NCBI RefSeq assembly: GCF_001280065.1
Contig: NZ_LGEA01000091.1
Location: 186,001-250,000, forward strand
DNA length: 64,000 bases
Direction of reading: 5' to 3'
From: Streptomyces sp. NRRL B-1140
GTDB lineage: Bacteria > Actinomycetota > Actinomycetes > Streptomycetales > Streptomycetaceae
Made by a program: the position numbers and the translations under genes. Each line of letters starts with the position of its first letter. Position 1 is the first letter of the stretch. Positions 1-9,321 of the stretch are shown piece after piece. The notes beneath the pieces are model-generated. The model worked only from the letters and a program-made list of their open reading frames with translations. It had not been told where the DNA came from and made no database searches.

Positions 1-456
1 GACTTCTACTCCGCCCACGAGGCGCGGAACATTCCCGGCTGTGTGCAGCGCCCCAGGCTGCCGTTCGCCGTGGCGGCGACCGGTCCACGCGGGATGCGCC
101 TCGCCGCCCGTTTCGGGCAGGCGTGGGTGACCACCGGCGACCCCAAGCTCTACGAGAACGGCACGCCCGAGCAGTCGGTCCAGGCCCTTCGCGGGCAGGC
201 GGAGAGGCTCGACGACATCTGCGCCGAGGTCGGCCGGGACATGACCGATCTCGATCGGGTGCTGCTCACCGGTTTCACGCCGGACCGTGTCGCCCCGCTC
301 CAGTCCCTGGACGCGTTCGTGGACTTCGCCGGACGGCATGGGGAACTGGGCTTCACGGAGATCGTGATCCACTGGCCGATCCCCGACTCCCCCTTCGCCG
401 CGGACGAGAAGGTCTTCGAGCAGATCGCGATGGAGGCGCCGGCGCAGCTGCGCTGA
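1..456 (+). CDS. LLM-class F420-dependent oxidoreductase, C-terminal part
   Basis: The frame is open from the first base of the window and stops at 454-456, so the 5' end lies outside. About 151 residues are visible. The stretch with PFAVAATGPRGMRLAARFGQAW and later LGFTEIVIHWPIPDSP is typical of the C-terminal third of luciferase-like (bacterial luciferase/F420) TIM-barrel oxidoreductases. Those enzymes use reduced F420 or flavin, and the substrate cannot be told from this fragment. The gene is followed by a 150-bp spacer before the HAD hydrolase. Family assignment is by motif resemblance only. Confidence 0.7.
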   Translation, partial: DFYSAHEARNIPGCVQRPRLPFAVAATGPRGMRLAARFGQAWVTTGDPKLYENGTPEQSVQALRGQAERLDDICAEVGRDMTDLDRVLLTGFTPDRVAPLQSLDAFVDFAGRHGELGFTEIVIHWPIPDSPFAADEKVFEQIAMEAPAQLR

Positions 457-607
457 GGCGGAGGGACACACGAGGGCCGCTGCCGACGGCGCCTGCTCAG
501 GGCCCGTGGGGAGCGGCTGCACGTGAGGGGCTCCTGGTGGGAGCGTTGTCCACTCACCTGTGCGGATCCCCGCACGCCCGTGCGGGCATGTGCGGGACAA
601 TGGCCGG

Positions 608-1477
608 GTGACCTCAGCGACCCGACAGCCCGAGACCGCGGCCGAGACCCTCCCGCCGCGACTGATCGCCACCGACCTCGACGGCACTCTGCTGCGCGAC
701 GACAAGTCGGTGTCCCCGCGTACCGTCGCCGCTCTGGCCGCCGCCGAGGAGGCGGGCATCGAGGTCTTCTTCGTCACGGGCCGCCCGGCCCGCTGGATGG
801 ACGTCGTCAGTGACCATGTGCACGGTCACGGCCTGGCGATCTGCGGAAACGGCGCCGCCGTGGTCGACCTGCACGGCGGCCCCGGTGCCCACCGGTTCGT
901 GAAGGTACGGGAACTGGCCCGGGAGAACGCACTGGACGCCGTACGGCTGCTGCGCGAAGCGGCACCGGGCACGGTGTACGCGGTGGAGCAGACCTACGGC
1001 TTCTACCAGGAGCCGGCGTACCCGAAGCTGCACATGGAGACACCGGACAGCCTCGCCCCGGCCGAGGAGTTGCTGGGCCCGGACCACCGGGCCGCCGCCG
1101 AGCCGGTGCTGAAGATCCTCGCCTACCACCCCGACATCGACCCCGACGCCTTCCTGACCCTGGCCCGCCTCGCCATCGGCGACCGCGCCGGTGTGACCCG
1201 CTCCAGCCCCAGCGCCCTCCTCGAGATCAGTGGCCCGGGCGTGTCGAAGGCCAGCACCCTCGCCCTGTCCTGCGCCGAGCGCGGCATCTCGCACGAGCAG
1301 GTCGTCGCCTTCGGCGACATGCCGAACGACGTGGAGATGCTGACCTGGGCGGGCCGCTCGTACGCGATGGGCAACGCGCACCCCGACGTCATCGCCGCCG
1401 CCTCGGGCCGGACGGTGGCGAACAACGAGGACGGGGTGGCGGTCGTGATCGAGCAACTGCTGGCGGAACTGGCATAG
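608..1477 (+). CDS. HAD-superfamily hydrolase, Cof type
   Basis: A 289-residue cytosolic phosphatase of the Cof/YbiV-like HAD group. Motif I is DLDGT at residues 24-28, with catalytic Asp24 and Asp26. Motif IV is FGDMPNDVEM near residue 237, and the region between carries a C2-type cap. These enzymes hydrolyse sugar phosphates or flavin/PLP-type phosphates, and the substrate is unknown here. I chose the GTG at 608 because the conserved domain begins about 18 residues later. The upstream in-frame ATG at 560 would add 16 residues of low-complexity sequence with no visible ribosome site. It is convergent with the M23 peptidase gene, separated by a short hairpin. Confidence 0.88.
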   Translation: MTSATRQPETAAETLPPRLIATDLDGTLLRDDKSVSPRTVAALAAAEEAGIEVFFVTGRPARWMDVVSDHVHGHGLAICGNGAAVVDLHGGPGAHRFVKVRELARENALDAVRLLREAAPGTVYAVEQTYGFYQEPAYPKLHMETPDSLAPAEELLGPDHRAAAEPVLKILAYHPDIDPDAFLTLARLAIGDRAGVTRSSPSALLEISGPGVSKASTLALSCAERGISHEQVVAFGDMPNDVEMLTWAGRSYAMGNAHPDVIAAASGRTVANNEDGVAVVIEQLLAELA

Positions 1478-1492
1478 CCCGGCGGAGCCGGG
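1478..1492. terminator. short GC hairpin between convergent genes
   Basis: CCCGGC-GGA-GCCGGG lies directly after the HAD stop codon and before the stop of the facing M23 gene. The stem is only 6 bp and there is no U tract, so it is a weak candidate bidirectional terminator. Confidence 0.35.
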
Positions 1493-1497
1493 GCGTC

Positions 1498-2565
1498 TCA
1501 GAGGGACACCCCACGCGCCGCCAGCCACGAGACCGGGTCCACCGACGAGCCCGACTCCGCGGTGACCCGGGCCTCGAAGTGCAGGTGCGGCCCGGTGGAG
1601 TTGCCCGTGGTGCCCGACTGGCCGATCCACTGCCCGGGCCTGACGTGCTCCCCCGGGTCGACCGCGAGCGAAGCGAGATGGGCGTACTGCGTGTAGTAGC
1701 CGTTCGCGTGCTCGAGCACGACCTCCATGCCGAAGGCGCCGCCGCAGGACACCCGCACCACCCGGCCCGCACCCACGGCCCGCACGGGCGTGCCGATCGG
1801 CACCGCGAAGTCCTGCCCGGTGTGCCGGTTCGACCACCGCTGACCGCCGCTGCCGTAGGACGCGGACAGCTCGTACGTCTCGACCGGCGCGACCCAGTCG
1901 TCCTCGGTGAACCCCGTCTCCGGCTGGTCGAGCCGGACGGCTCCGCTGCACGCCCCGGCGGCGGCCGCGGCGTCCGCCTGACCCTGGAGCTGTGAGCGCG
2001 CCGACTCCAGCTTCTGTTCGATGTCCGCCTTCAGTCCGGCGAGTTGGGTCTTGCGCCGCTCCAGGGCCTGCCACCGGTCCGCGGCCCTGGCCTCGTCCGC
2101 CGCCAGCCGCGCCTCGGCCCGCCGGTTCCTGGAGATCGCGTTGTTCACGGCGAGATCGGCCTGCGAGAAGGCGTGCTGACCTCGCATCAGGCTGTCGGGG
2201 CTGTCGGCGAGGATCATGTGCGCGGCCACCGGCAGGCCACCATTGCTGCGGTACTGGGCCCGGGCGATCCGGCCGAGGTCCTCGTGCAGTGCGGCGATGT
2301 GCCGCCGCTGCGCGTCCAGGAGTTCCTCCGCCCGCTGGACCTCGGCCCGCTGTTCCTCGGCCTCCCGGCGGCCGGCCTCGTACTGCTGTGTCGCCACCGC
2401 GGCCTCCTCGTACAGCCGCGCCACCTCGGCGCTGAGGCTGGTGTCCCCTCCCGTACCCGTGCCGCTACCAGGTTCCCCGGGCGCTGCCGTCGGCCGGGCG
2501 GCGAGCACGGTCAGCGCACACAGCAGGACCGGAACCAGCAGCCGAAGGCGGCGATATGAGCGCAT
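1498..2565 (-). CDS. secreted M23-family peptidoglycan peptidase
   Basis: 355 residues. Residues 1-23 form an Arg-rich signal peptide with hydrophobic core LLVPVLLCALTVLAA. Residues about 44-200 are strongly charged and helical (coiled coil, Glu/Arg/Gln rich). Residues 225-355 are a LytM/M23 domain. Zinc ligands are visible: H248 and D252 in NRHTGQDF, and H327/H329 in GPHLHF. The domain order matches EnvC/NlpD-like cell-wall hydrolases or their activators; here the zinc ligands are intact, so endopeptidase activity is plausible. It should act outside the membrane during wall remodelling. A 101-bp gap separates it from the cydDC stop codon, so co-transcription with cyd is possible but not shown. 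Confidence 0.88.
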   Translation of the reverse strand: MRSYRRLRLLVPVLLCALTVLAARPTAAPGEPGSGTGTGGDTSLSAEVARLYEEAAVATQQYEAGRREAEEQRAEVQRAEELLDAQRRHIAALHEDLGRIARAQYRSNGGLPVAAHMILADSPDSLMRGQHAFSQADLAVNNAISRNRRAEARLAADEARAADRWQALERRKTQLAGLKADIEQKLESARSQLQGQADAAAAAGACSGAVRLDQPETGFTEDDWVAPVETYELSASYGSGGQRWSNRHTGQDFAVPIGTPVRAVGAGRVVRVSCGGAFGMEVVLEHANGYYTQYAHLASLAVDPGEHVRPGQWIGQSGTTGNSTGPHLHFEARVTAESGSSVDPVSWLAARGVSL

Positions 2566-2666
2566 GTCAGCGATCGTCGCCCAGCAGCGCGGGCCCGGTC
2601 CTGTTCAGGTCCTGCGGCTGGGGGACCGGCTGCGCCGAACGGCCCAGTGCACACCGTTCACGGCCG

Positions 2667-5600
2667 CTACCGCGCTCCCACCAGCGACTGCGCGGCCGCT
2701 TCCCGCTCCGCCATCTCCCGCAGCGGGCCCTCCACCGCCAGCAGCTCCGCGTACCGGCCGCGCTGCACGACCCGCCCCCGGTCCAGCACGATCACCTCGT
2801 CGACTCCGTCGAGGCCCGCCAGCCGGTGCGTGATGAGCAACGTGGTCCGCCCCTCGGTGACGGCCAGCAGATCGGCGGTGAGCGCGTCGGCCGTCGCCAG
2901 GTCCAGGTGCTCGGCGGGCTCGTCCAGCACCAGGACGGGGAAGTCGGCGAGAAGCGCCCGGGCCAGCGCGAGTCGTTGCCGCTGGCCTCCCGACAGCCGC
3001 GCCCCGTGCTCGCCGACGAGGGTGTCCAGACCGTCGGGCAGGCCGTCCGCCCACTCCAGCAGCCGGGCGCGGCCCAGCGCGGCGCGCAGCTGCTCCTCGG
3101 TGGCGTCCTTCCTGGCCAGCAGCAGGTTCTCGCGCAGCGAGCTGTCGAAGAGATGCGCGTCCTGCGCGCACAGCCCGACGAGCCCTCGTACGGCGTCGCC
3201 CCGCAACCCGGACGCGTCCACGCCCGCGAGGGTGTACGAGCCGGCCTCCGCGTCGAGGAACCGCAGCAGCACCTGCGCCAGCGTGGTCTTGCCGGAGCCG
3301 GAGGGGCCGACCACGGCGATCCTGCGCCCCTCGTCGAGGGTCAGGTCGAGCCCGTCGAGCGCCACCCTGTCCTGGCCGGCGTGCCGGGCGGTCAGCCCCC
3401 GGACGACGACCGGGAACGGTGACGCGGGTGCCTGGCGGGGCCGCTCCGGCTCCCCCACGGGCTCCGGGGCGTCGAGCACCTCGTACACCCGCGCCGCGCT
3501 GCGGCGCACGCGCTGCCGGTACCGCACCGCGAGCGGCAACCCGAGCACGGCCTCGAAGGCGGCGAGCGGAGTCAGGACGACGACGGCCATGGCCACGCCG
3601 TCGAGCCGCCCGGCGGCGACCGCCTGCGCGCCGGCCAGCGCCGCGGCCGTGACGGTCAGCCCGGAGATCAGCGCGGTGAGGCCGTCGCCCAGCGCGGTGG
3701 CGGTGGCCGCCCGCGCGGCGATCCGGGTCAGCGCCCGGTCGGCCTCGCGCGTCTGGGTGATCCGCGCGGGCAGCGCACCGGCGACGGTCAGTTCCGCGGT
3801 TCCGGTGAGCAGATCGGCCACCCGCGTCGCGAGTGCCCCACGGGCGGGTGCCAGCCGGTGTTCGGCCCTGCGGGCCACCGCGCCGGTGATCAGGGGTACA
3901 CCGACCCCCGCCGCCAGGAGTCCGGCCGCCAGCACCGCCCCGGCCTCGGGCAGCAGCCACGCGGTGAAGCCGACCGACGCGGCGGACACGACCAGGGCGG
4001 CCCCGGCCGGCAGCAGCCACCGCAGCCAGTAGTCCTGCAGTGTGTCCACGTCCGCGACCAGCCGGGAGAGCAGATCGCCCCGGCGGGCCCGGCGCAGTCC
4101 GGCCGGTGCCAGCCGCTCCAGCCTGCGGAACACCGCGACCCGGGTGTCCGCCAGCATCCGCAGCACGGCGTCGTGCGACACCAGCCGCTCGGCGTAGCGG
4201 AAAACGGCCCGCCCGATTCCGAACGCCCTGGTCGCGGTGACGGCCATCATCAGATACAGCACGGGCGGCTGCTGCGAGGCCCGCGAGATCAGCCACCCCG
4301 AGGTGGCCATGAGTCCCACGGCACTCCCCAGGGCCAGGCTCCCGAGCAGCAGCGCGAGTCCCAGCCGCCCGCGCCGGGCACCGGACATCGCGCGGACGCG
4401 CGTGAGGACACCGCCCTGAGCCGTCCCTCCGACGGACTCATCCCGAGCGGGCTGCTCGATCTCCACGAACGCGGTGCCGGTCGCCGGGGCCGCGGCGGAC
4501 GTCACAGGCAGGGCAGCGGTGGTCGCGGGCTCCGCCGGCCGCGCCGCCCGGTCCCTGCTCTCCAGCCGCACCACGCGGTCCGCGACGTCCAGCAGCGCCG
4601 GCCGGTGCACCACGAGCAGCACCGTCCGGCCGGTCGTGAGCCGCCGCACCGCCGCGACGACCTCGGCTTCGGTGGCCCCGTCCAACGCCGCCGTCGGCTC
4701 GTCGAGCAACAGCACGGGCCGGTCGGCGAGGAACGCGCGGGCCAGTGCGAGCCGCTGCCGTTGCCCGGCGGACAGCCCGGCGCCGTCCTCTCCGAGCACG
4801 GTCTGCACGCCCTCGGGCAGCGCGTCGACGAACTCCAGCGCCCCGGCGTCCCGCAGCGCCCGCCGTACGGAGTCGTCGTCGGCACCGGGCCGCGCCAGCC
4901 GTACGTTCTCGGCGATCGTCCCCGCGTACAGATGCGGCCGCTGCGGCACCCACGCGATCCGGGAGCGCCACTGCTCCAGGTCGGCATCGACGAGGTCGAC
5001 ACCTCCGACCCGCACCTGGCCCTCGGCCGGTCGCACGAACCCCAGCAGGACGCTCAGCAGGGTCGACTTACCGGCGCCGCTCGGTCCCACGAGCGCGACC
5101 GTCTCCCCCGGCTCGACACCGAAGCTCACGTCGGCAACGGCGTCCGCCGACCGCCCCGGGTAGCGGACGGTCACGCCCTCGAACGACAGCGCACCCTCCG
5201 GCACGGCCTCGGAGCCGGACGCCGGCCGGGGCGTCTGAAGGACCTCGAAGATCTCCTCGGCGGCGGCGAGCCCCTCCGCCGCCGCGTGGTACTGCGCCCC
5301 GACCTGCCGCAACGGCAGATACGCCTCGGGCGCGAGGATCAGGATCACCAGACCGATGTACAGATCCATCTCGCCGTGCACCAGCCGCATGCCGATCGTC
5401 ACCGCGACCAGTGCCACCGAGATCGTCGCAAGCAGTTCCAGGGCGAACGAGGAGATGAAGGCGATCCGCAGCGTCCGCATGGTCGCCCGGCGGTACTCGC
5501 CGGTGATGCGGCGGATCGACTCGGCTTGCGCCTTGGCCCGTCCGAAGACCTTCAGCGTCGGAAGGCCCGCGACGACGTCCAGGAAGTGCCCGGACAGCCG

Positions 5601-6191
5601 CGACAGCAACCGCCACTGACGGTCCATCCGGGACTGGGTGGCCCAGCCGATCAGCACCATGAAGACCGGGATGAGCGGCAGGGTGCCCACGATGATGGCC
5701 GCGGAGACCCAGTCCTCGGTGACGATCCGCGCCAGCACCGCCACCGGCACGACCACCGCGAGACCCAGCTGCGGCAGATACCGCGAGAAGTAGTCGTCGA
5801 GGGCGTCGACGCCCCGGGTCGCCAGGGCGACCAGCGAGCCGGTCCGCTGACCGGCCAGCCAGCCCGGACCCAGTTCGACGGCGCGCTCCAGCAACCGTCC
5901 CCGCAACTCGGACTTCACGGCCGCACTGGCCCGGTGCGCGGCGAGTTCGGTGAGCCAGCCGACCAGCGCCCGGCCGACCGCGACACCGGCCGACAGCACC
6001 AGAGGAGTGGTCAGTTCGGACACCGCCATGCGGTGCTGGAACGCGCCGACCACCACCTCGGCGATGAGCATCGCCTGTGCGATGACCAAGCCCGCGCCCA
6101 CCGCCCCCAGGGCGACGACCGCCACCAGGAAGACACGGGTGGCGCGGGCGTACCGGAGCAGACGCGGATCGATCGGTTTCACGTGAAACAC
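2667..6191 (-). CDS. cydCD: CydD-CydC fusion ABC transporter (cytochrome bd assembly)
   Basis: 1174 residues: two complete half-transporters in one chain. The N-terminal half has five or six membrane segments (about 15-290) and an ATPase domain with Walker A GPSGAGKST at 369-377, followed by LSAGQRQRLALARAF and LLLDEPTAALD. The second half repeats the plan, with Walker A GPSGSGKTT, signature LSGGQRQRLALARAL and LVLDEPAEHLD. CydDC exports cysteine/glutathione-type thiols and is needed to assemble cytochrome bd oxidase. Most proteobacteria use separate cydD and cydC; fusions are common in Streptomyces. The start overlaps a parS site: codons 2-5 (FHVK) are parS sequence. It is third in the cydA-cydB-cydDC operon, 3 bp after cydB. 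Confidence 0.95.
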   Translation of the reverse strand: MFHVKPIDPRLLRYARATRVFLVAVVALGAVGAGLVIAQAMLIAEVVVGAFQHRMAVSELTTPLVLSAGVAVGRALVGWLTELAAHRASAAVKSELRGRLLERAVELGPGWLAGQRTGSLVALATRGVDALDDYFSRYLPQLGLAVVVPVAVLARIVTEDWVSAAIIVGTLPLIPVFMVLIGWATQSRMDRQWRLLSRLSGHFLDVVAGLPTLKVFGRAKAQAESIRRITGEYRRATMRTLRIAFISSFALELLATISVALVAVTIGMRLVHGEMDLYIGLVILILAPEAYLPLRQVGAQYHAAAEGLAAAEEIFEVLQTPRPASGSEAVPEGALSFEGVTVRYPGRSADAVADVSFGVEPGETVALVGPSGAGKSTLLSVLLGFVRPAEGQVRVGGVDLVDADLEQWRSRIAWVPQRPHLYAGTIAENVRLARPGADDDSVRRALRDAGALEFVDALPEGVQTVLGEDGAGLSAGQRQRLALARAFLADRPVLLLDEPTAALDGATEAEVVAAVRRLTTGRTVLLVVHRPALLDVADRVVRLESRDRAARPAEPATTAALPVTSAAAPATGTAFVEIEQPARDESVGGTAQGGVLTRVRAMSGARRGRLGLALLLGSLALGSAVGLMATSGWLISRASQQPPVLYLMMAVTATRAFGIGRAVFRYAERLVSHDAVLRMLADTRVAVFRRLERLAPAGLRRARRGDLLSRLVADVDTLQDYWLRWLLPAGAALVVSAASVGFTAWLLPEAGAVLAAGLLAAGVGVPLITGAVARRAEHRLAPARGALATRVADLLTGTAELTVAGALPARITQTREADRALTRIAARAATATALGDGLTALISGLTVTAAALAGAQAVAAGRLDGVAMAVVVLTPLAAFEAVLGLPLAVRYRQRVRRSAARVYEVLDAPEPVGEPERPRQAPASPFPVVVRGLTARHAGQDRVALDGLDLTLDEGRRIAVVGPSGSGKTTLAQVLLRFLDAEAGSYTLAGVDASGLRGDAVRGLVGLCAQDAHLFDSSLRENLLLARKDATEEQLRAALGRARLLEWADGLPDGLDTLVGEHGARLSGGQRQRLALARALLADFPVLVLDEPAEHLDLATADALTADLLAVTEGRTTLLITHRLAGLDGVDEVIVLDRGRVVQRGRYAELLAVEGPLREMAEREAAAQSLVGAR
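6176..6189. other. parS site (perfect)
   Basis: GTTTCACGTGAAAC, the ParB-binding palindrome of Streptomyces. It covers the first codons of cydCD, encoding FHVK directly after the start codon. Confidence 0.93.
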
Positions 6192-6194
6192 ACC

Positions 6195-7199
6195 TCAGTG
6201 CACGGTCTCGGCGATGTGCTGCGTACCGATCCGCTTGCGGAACACCCAGTACGTCCAGCCCTGGTAGAGCAGGACGACCGGGGTGGCGATCCCGGCACAC
6301 CAGGTCATGATCTTCAGTGTGTACGGGCTGGACGAGGCGTTGGTGACCGTGAGGCTCCAGTCCGGGTTCAGCGTCGACGGCATGACGTTCGGGAAGAGCG
6401 TCAGGAACAGCATCGCCACCGTGGCCACGATGGTGAGCCCCGACAGCGCGAACGCCCATCCCTCACGCCCGGCCCGTGCCGCGACCAGGGCCACGAGGAG
6501 CGAGGCCACGGCCACGACCATCGCCATGAGCGACGACCCGTCTCCCCGGTCGGACTGCGTCCACAGCAGGAAGGCGAGCGCCAGCAGAGCGGTCACCGCT
6601 CCGACGCGCAGCGCCAGCTTCCGCGCCCGCTCCCGGATCTCCCCGACTGTCTTGAGCCCGACGAACACCGTTCCGTGGAAGGTGAACAGCGACAGCGTGA
6701 CCAGGCCACCGAGCAGCGCGTACGGGTTGAGGAGGTCCAGGACGCCGCCGGCGTAGTTGAAGTCCTGGTCGATCTTGACGCCCCGAACGATGTTGCCGAA
6801 GGCGACGCCCCACAGGAACGCGGGCAGCAGCGAAGCCCAGAAGATCGCCGTCTCCCAGTTGCGCTGCCAGTTCTCCTCGGGCCGCTTCACGCGGTACTCG
6901 AAGGCCACACCCCGGACGATCAGGCAGACCAGGATGAGCAGCAGGGGCAGGTAGAAGCCGGAGAAGAGCGTGGCGTACCACTCGGGGAAGGCGGCGAAGG
7001 TCGCGCCGGCCGCCGAGAGCAGCCACACCTCGTTGCCGTCCCAGACAGGGCCGATGGTGTTGATCAGCACCCGCTTCTCGGGCCGGTTACGGGCGAGGAG
7101 CTTCGTGAGCACCCCGACCCCGAAGTCGAAGCCCTCCAGGAAGAAGTAGCCGGTCCACAGGACGGCGATCAGGACGAACCAGACGTCGTGCAGTTCCAT
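6195..7199 (-). CDS. cydB: cytochrome bd ubiquinol oxidase subunit II
   Basis: 334 residues, eight or so hydrophobic segments, starting MELHDVWFVLIAVLWTGYFF, the conserved CydB N-terminus, with FLEGFDFGVG and GPVWDGNEVWL motifs. Together with CydA it forms the high-affinity membrane quinol oxidase used at low oxygen. It starts 20 bp downstream of the cydA stop and is followed at 3 bp by cydCD, so the three genes are one operon under the Rex site upstream of cydA. Length is normal for actinobacterial CydB. Confidence 0.96.
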   Translation of the reverse strand: MELHDVWFVLIAVLWTGYFFLEGFDFGVGVLTKLLARNRPEKRVLINTIGPVWDGNEVWLLSAAGATFAAFPEWYATLFSGFYLPLLLILVCLIVRGVAFEYRVKRPEENWQRNWETAIFWASLLPAFLWGVAFGNIVRGVKIDQDFNYAGGVLDLLNPYALLGGLVTLSLFTFHGTVFVGLKTVGEIRERARKLALRVGAVTALLALAFLLWTQSDRGDGSSLMAMVVAVASLLVALVAARAGREGWAFALSGLTIVATVAMLFLTLFPNVMPSTLNPDWSLTVTNASSSPYTLKIMTWCAGIATPVVLLYQGWTYWVFRKRIGTQHIAETVH

Positions 7200-7219
7200 G
7201 ACTGTGCAGCTCCCTCGGC

Positions 7220-8728
7220 CTAGTACGAGAAGGCCATCGGCTTGTCGGCGTCCCGGGAGTCGCCGCCGATCTTCGTGGGCGGGTCGAGGTCGGCCGCGGT
7301 GAGCTCCGGCGGGCCCGCCTTGACGTACTTGACCAGCAGCTTGACCTCGACGACGGCGAGGATGGCGTACAGCGTGGTGAAGACGACCATCGAGGTGATC
7401 ACCTCGGCCTGCGAGACGCCGGGGGAGACCGCGTCACGCGTCTGGAACAGGCCGTAGACGACCCACGGCTGGCGGCCCATCTCGGTGAAGATCCAGCCCC
7501 ATGAGCTGGCGATCAGCGGGAAGCCCAGGGTGAGGATCGCGATGCGCCAGTACCACTTGGTGAGGGTCGGGCCGAGCGCCTTCTTCGGCAGCAGGACGAG
7601 ATGCGGCACCTCGTCGTCGCCCACCCTGAGGTGCTGCGGCAGCATGAACTTCTTGCGGGTCAGCCACAGTCCGGCCAGACCGATGGCGAACGACGTCATG
7701 CCGAAGCCGATCATCCACCGGAAGCCCCAGTAGGCGACGGGGATGTTGGGCCGGTAGTCGCCGGGCCCGTACTTCTCCTGCTCGGCCTTGTTGACGTCGT
7801 TGATGCCGGGCACGTACGAACTGAAGTCGTCCTTCGCGAGGAAGGACAGCAGGCCGGGGATCTCGATGGCGACCTTGTTGTGGCCCTTGTCGACGTCGCC
7901 GACGGCGAAGACCGAGAAGGGAGCCGGCTTCTCGCCGTCCCACAGCGCCTCGGCCGCGGCCATCTTCATCGGCTGCTGCTGGTACATGATCTTGCCGAGT
8001 ACGTCACCGCTGATCGCGGTGAGGAGGCCGCCGATGACGACGGTGACCAGGCCCAGCCGGAGCGAGGTCTTCATCACGGGGACGTGCTTCTTGCGGACCA
8101 GGTGGAAGGCGGCGATGCCGACCATGAAGGCGCCGCCGGTCAGGAACGCCGCGGTGAGCGTGTGGAAGACCTGGGCGAGCGCGGTGTTCTGGGTCAGCAC
8201 CAGCCAGAAGTCGGTGAGCTCGGCCCGGCCCTTCGCCTCGTTGATCCGGTAGCCGACCGGGTGCTGCATCCAGGAGTTGGCCGCGAGGATGAAGTAGGCC
8301 GACAGGATCGTGCCGATGGAGACCATCCATATGCAGGCCAGATGGATCTTCTTCGGCAGCTTGTCCCAGCCGAAGATCCACAGGCCGATGAAGGTGGACT
8401 CGAAGAAGAACGCGATCAGTGCCTCGAAGGCGAGCGGCGCACCGAAGACGTCACCGACGAAACGCGAGTAGTCGGACCAGTTCATGCCGAACTGGAACTC
8501 CTGCACGATGCCGGTGACCACACCCATCGCGATGTTGATCAGGAAGAGCTTGCCCCAGAACTTGGTCGCCTGGAGGTACTTCTCCTTCTCCGTCCGCACC
8601 CACGCCGTCTGCAGACCGGCCGTGAGCGCGGCCAGGGAGATCGTCAGGGGGACGAACAGAAAGTGGTAGACGGTGGTGATTCCGAACTGCCATCGCGCCA
8701 GGGTCTCCGGCGCCAAAGCCAGGTCCAC
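7220..8728 (-). CDS. cydA: cytochrome bd ubiquinol oxidase subunit I
   Basis: 502 residues. The N-terminal block LARWQFGITTVYHFLFVPLT holds the haem-ligand His of the family, and the protein has about nine membrane helices. GWIFTEMGRQPWVVYG is the conserved late motif. CydA carries the haems and the quinol site; the Q loop is of the short type usual in actinobacteria. First gene of cydA-cydB-cydCD. A Rex operator lies 23-38 bp upstream of the start codon, so induction when NADH/NAD+ rises (oxygen limitation) is expected from the known Streptomyces Rex regulon. Confidence 0.96.
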   Translation of the reverse strand: MDLALAPETLARWQFGITTVYHFLFVPLTISLAALTAGLQTAWVRTEKEKYLQATKFWGKLFLINIAMGVVTGIVQEFQFGMNWSDYSRFVGDVFGAPLAFEALIAFFFESTFIGLWIFGWDKLPKKIHLACIWMVSIGTILSAYFILAANSWMQHPVGYRINEAKGRAELTDFWLVLTQNTALAQVFHTLTAAFLTGGAFMVGIAAFHLVRKKHVPVMKTSLRLGLVTVVIGGLLTAISGDVLGKIMYQQQPMKMAAAEALWDGEKPAPFSVFAVGDVDKGHNKVAIEIPGLLSFLAKDDFSSYVPGINDVNKAEQEKYGPGDYRPNIPVAYWGFRWMIGFGMTSFAIGLAGLWLTRKKFMLPQHLRVGDDEVPHLVLLPKKALGPTLTKWYWRIAILTLGFPLIASSWGWIFTEMGRQPWVVYGLFQTRDAVSPGVSQAEVITSMVVFTTLYAILAVVEVKLLVKYVKAGPPELTAADLDPPTKIGGDSRDADKPMAFSY

Positions 8729-8750
8729 GTCGCCGCTCCTTACATACGCT

Positions 8751-8766
8751 TGTGAAAGCGTTCACA
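8751..8766 (-). promoter_or_regulatory. Rex operator (ROP) upstream of cydA
   Basis: Read on the minus strand the site is TGTGAACGCTTTCACA, a near-perfect inverted repeat matching the redox-sensor consensus TGTGAACNNNTTCACA. It sits just upstream of cydA, where the Streptomyces coelicolor cyd operon also has a Rex site. Rex binds NAD+-loaded and releases on NADH, derepressing cytochrome bd. Confidence 0.9.
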
Positions 8767-8852
8767 TTCACAAGCCATTATGCAGCACGCACTTTCGAGC
8801 GCCTTGAGGGGGTCCCTGTCTCCCCCGTCACAGTGAGACTCTTGGCTCCAAC

Positions 8853-8869
8853 TTCAACATATTGTTGAA
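8853..8869. promoter_or_regulatory. palindrome TTCAACA-TAT-TGTTGAA
   Basis: A perfect 7-3-7 inverted repeat, AT-rich against its surroundings, ending 8 bp before the ATG of the cyclophilin-like gene. Position and symmetry suggest an operator for an unidentified dimeric regulator. At this distance a bound protein would block the start region. Confidence 0.5.
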
Positions 8870-8877
8870 TCAGTGGC

Positions 8878-9270
8878 ATGCACGCACCGACGCCGCTACA
8901 GATACGGATCTCCTGGCCCGCGGGCCATCTCACCGCCTCGCTCGACGACACCCCGACCAGCCACGCTCTCGTCCAGGCGCTGCCGCTCGTCTCCACGGCC
9001 CGCACCTGGGGCGCCGAGGTGTACTTCGACACGGGAGTGTCGGTTTCACGTGAAACAGGCGCCCAAGAGGTCGTCGAGCCGGGCACCGTCGCCTTCTGGA
9101 CCGACGGCGATGCCCTCGCTCTCCCCTACGGCCCCACTCCGATCTCACGGGGCGATGAATGCCGCCTCGCCGGCCCGTGCAATGTCCTGGGGCGCCTCGA
9201 CGGCGATCCCGGGCTGCTCGCGACCATGCGGGACGGAGACCCCGTCCGCGTGGAAGTCCTGGACGCCTGA
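8878..9270 (+). CDS. cyclophilin-like fold protein
   Basis: 130 residues. PLQIRISWPAGHLTASLDDTPTS followed by VYFDTG and EPGTVAFWTDGDALALPYGPTPIS resembles the small beta-barrel proteins of the TM1367/DUF3830 cyclophilin-like group. Their biochemical role is unknown and prolyl isomerase activity should not be assumed. A parS site at 9043-9056 lies in frame and encodes VSRET at residues 56-60, an insertion that falls after the conserved FDTG turn. It is divergent from cydA and followed by the convergent hisC-like gene. Confidence 0.7.
   Translation: MHAPTPLQIRISWPAGHLTASLDDTPTSHALVQALPLVSTARTWGAEVYFDTGVSVSRETGAQEVVEPGTVAFWTDGDALALPYGPTPISRGDECRLAGPCNVLGRLDGDPGLLATMRDGDPVRVEVLDA
9043..9056. 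other. parS site (perfect)
   Basis: GTTTCACGTGAAAC inside the cyclophilin-like gene, read there as Val-Ser-Arg-Glu-Thr. Confidence 0.93.
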
Positions 9271-9321
9271 CCAGGCTCGCGGAGTGATGCGGCGCGCTGC
9301 CTCCCGGCCGGCACTGAAGCC

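Noticed and set aside
3858..7223. 1121-codon open frame on the plus strand opposite cydCD/cydB
   Set aside because: It is the antisense shadow of two clearly conserved genes; composition (Gln/Arg/His/Asp-rich, no domain) is typical of high-GC antisense frames.
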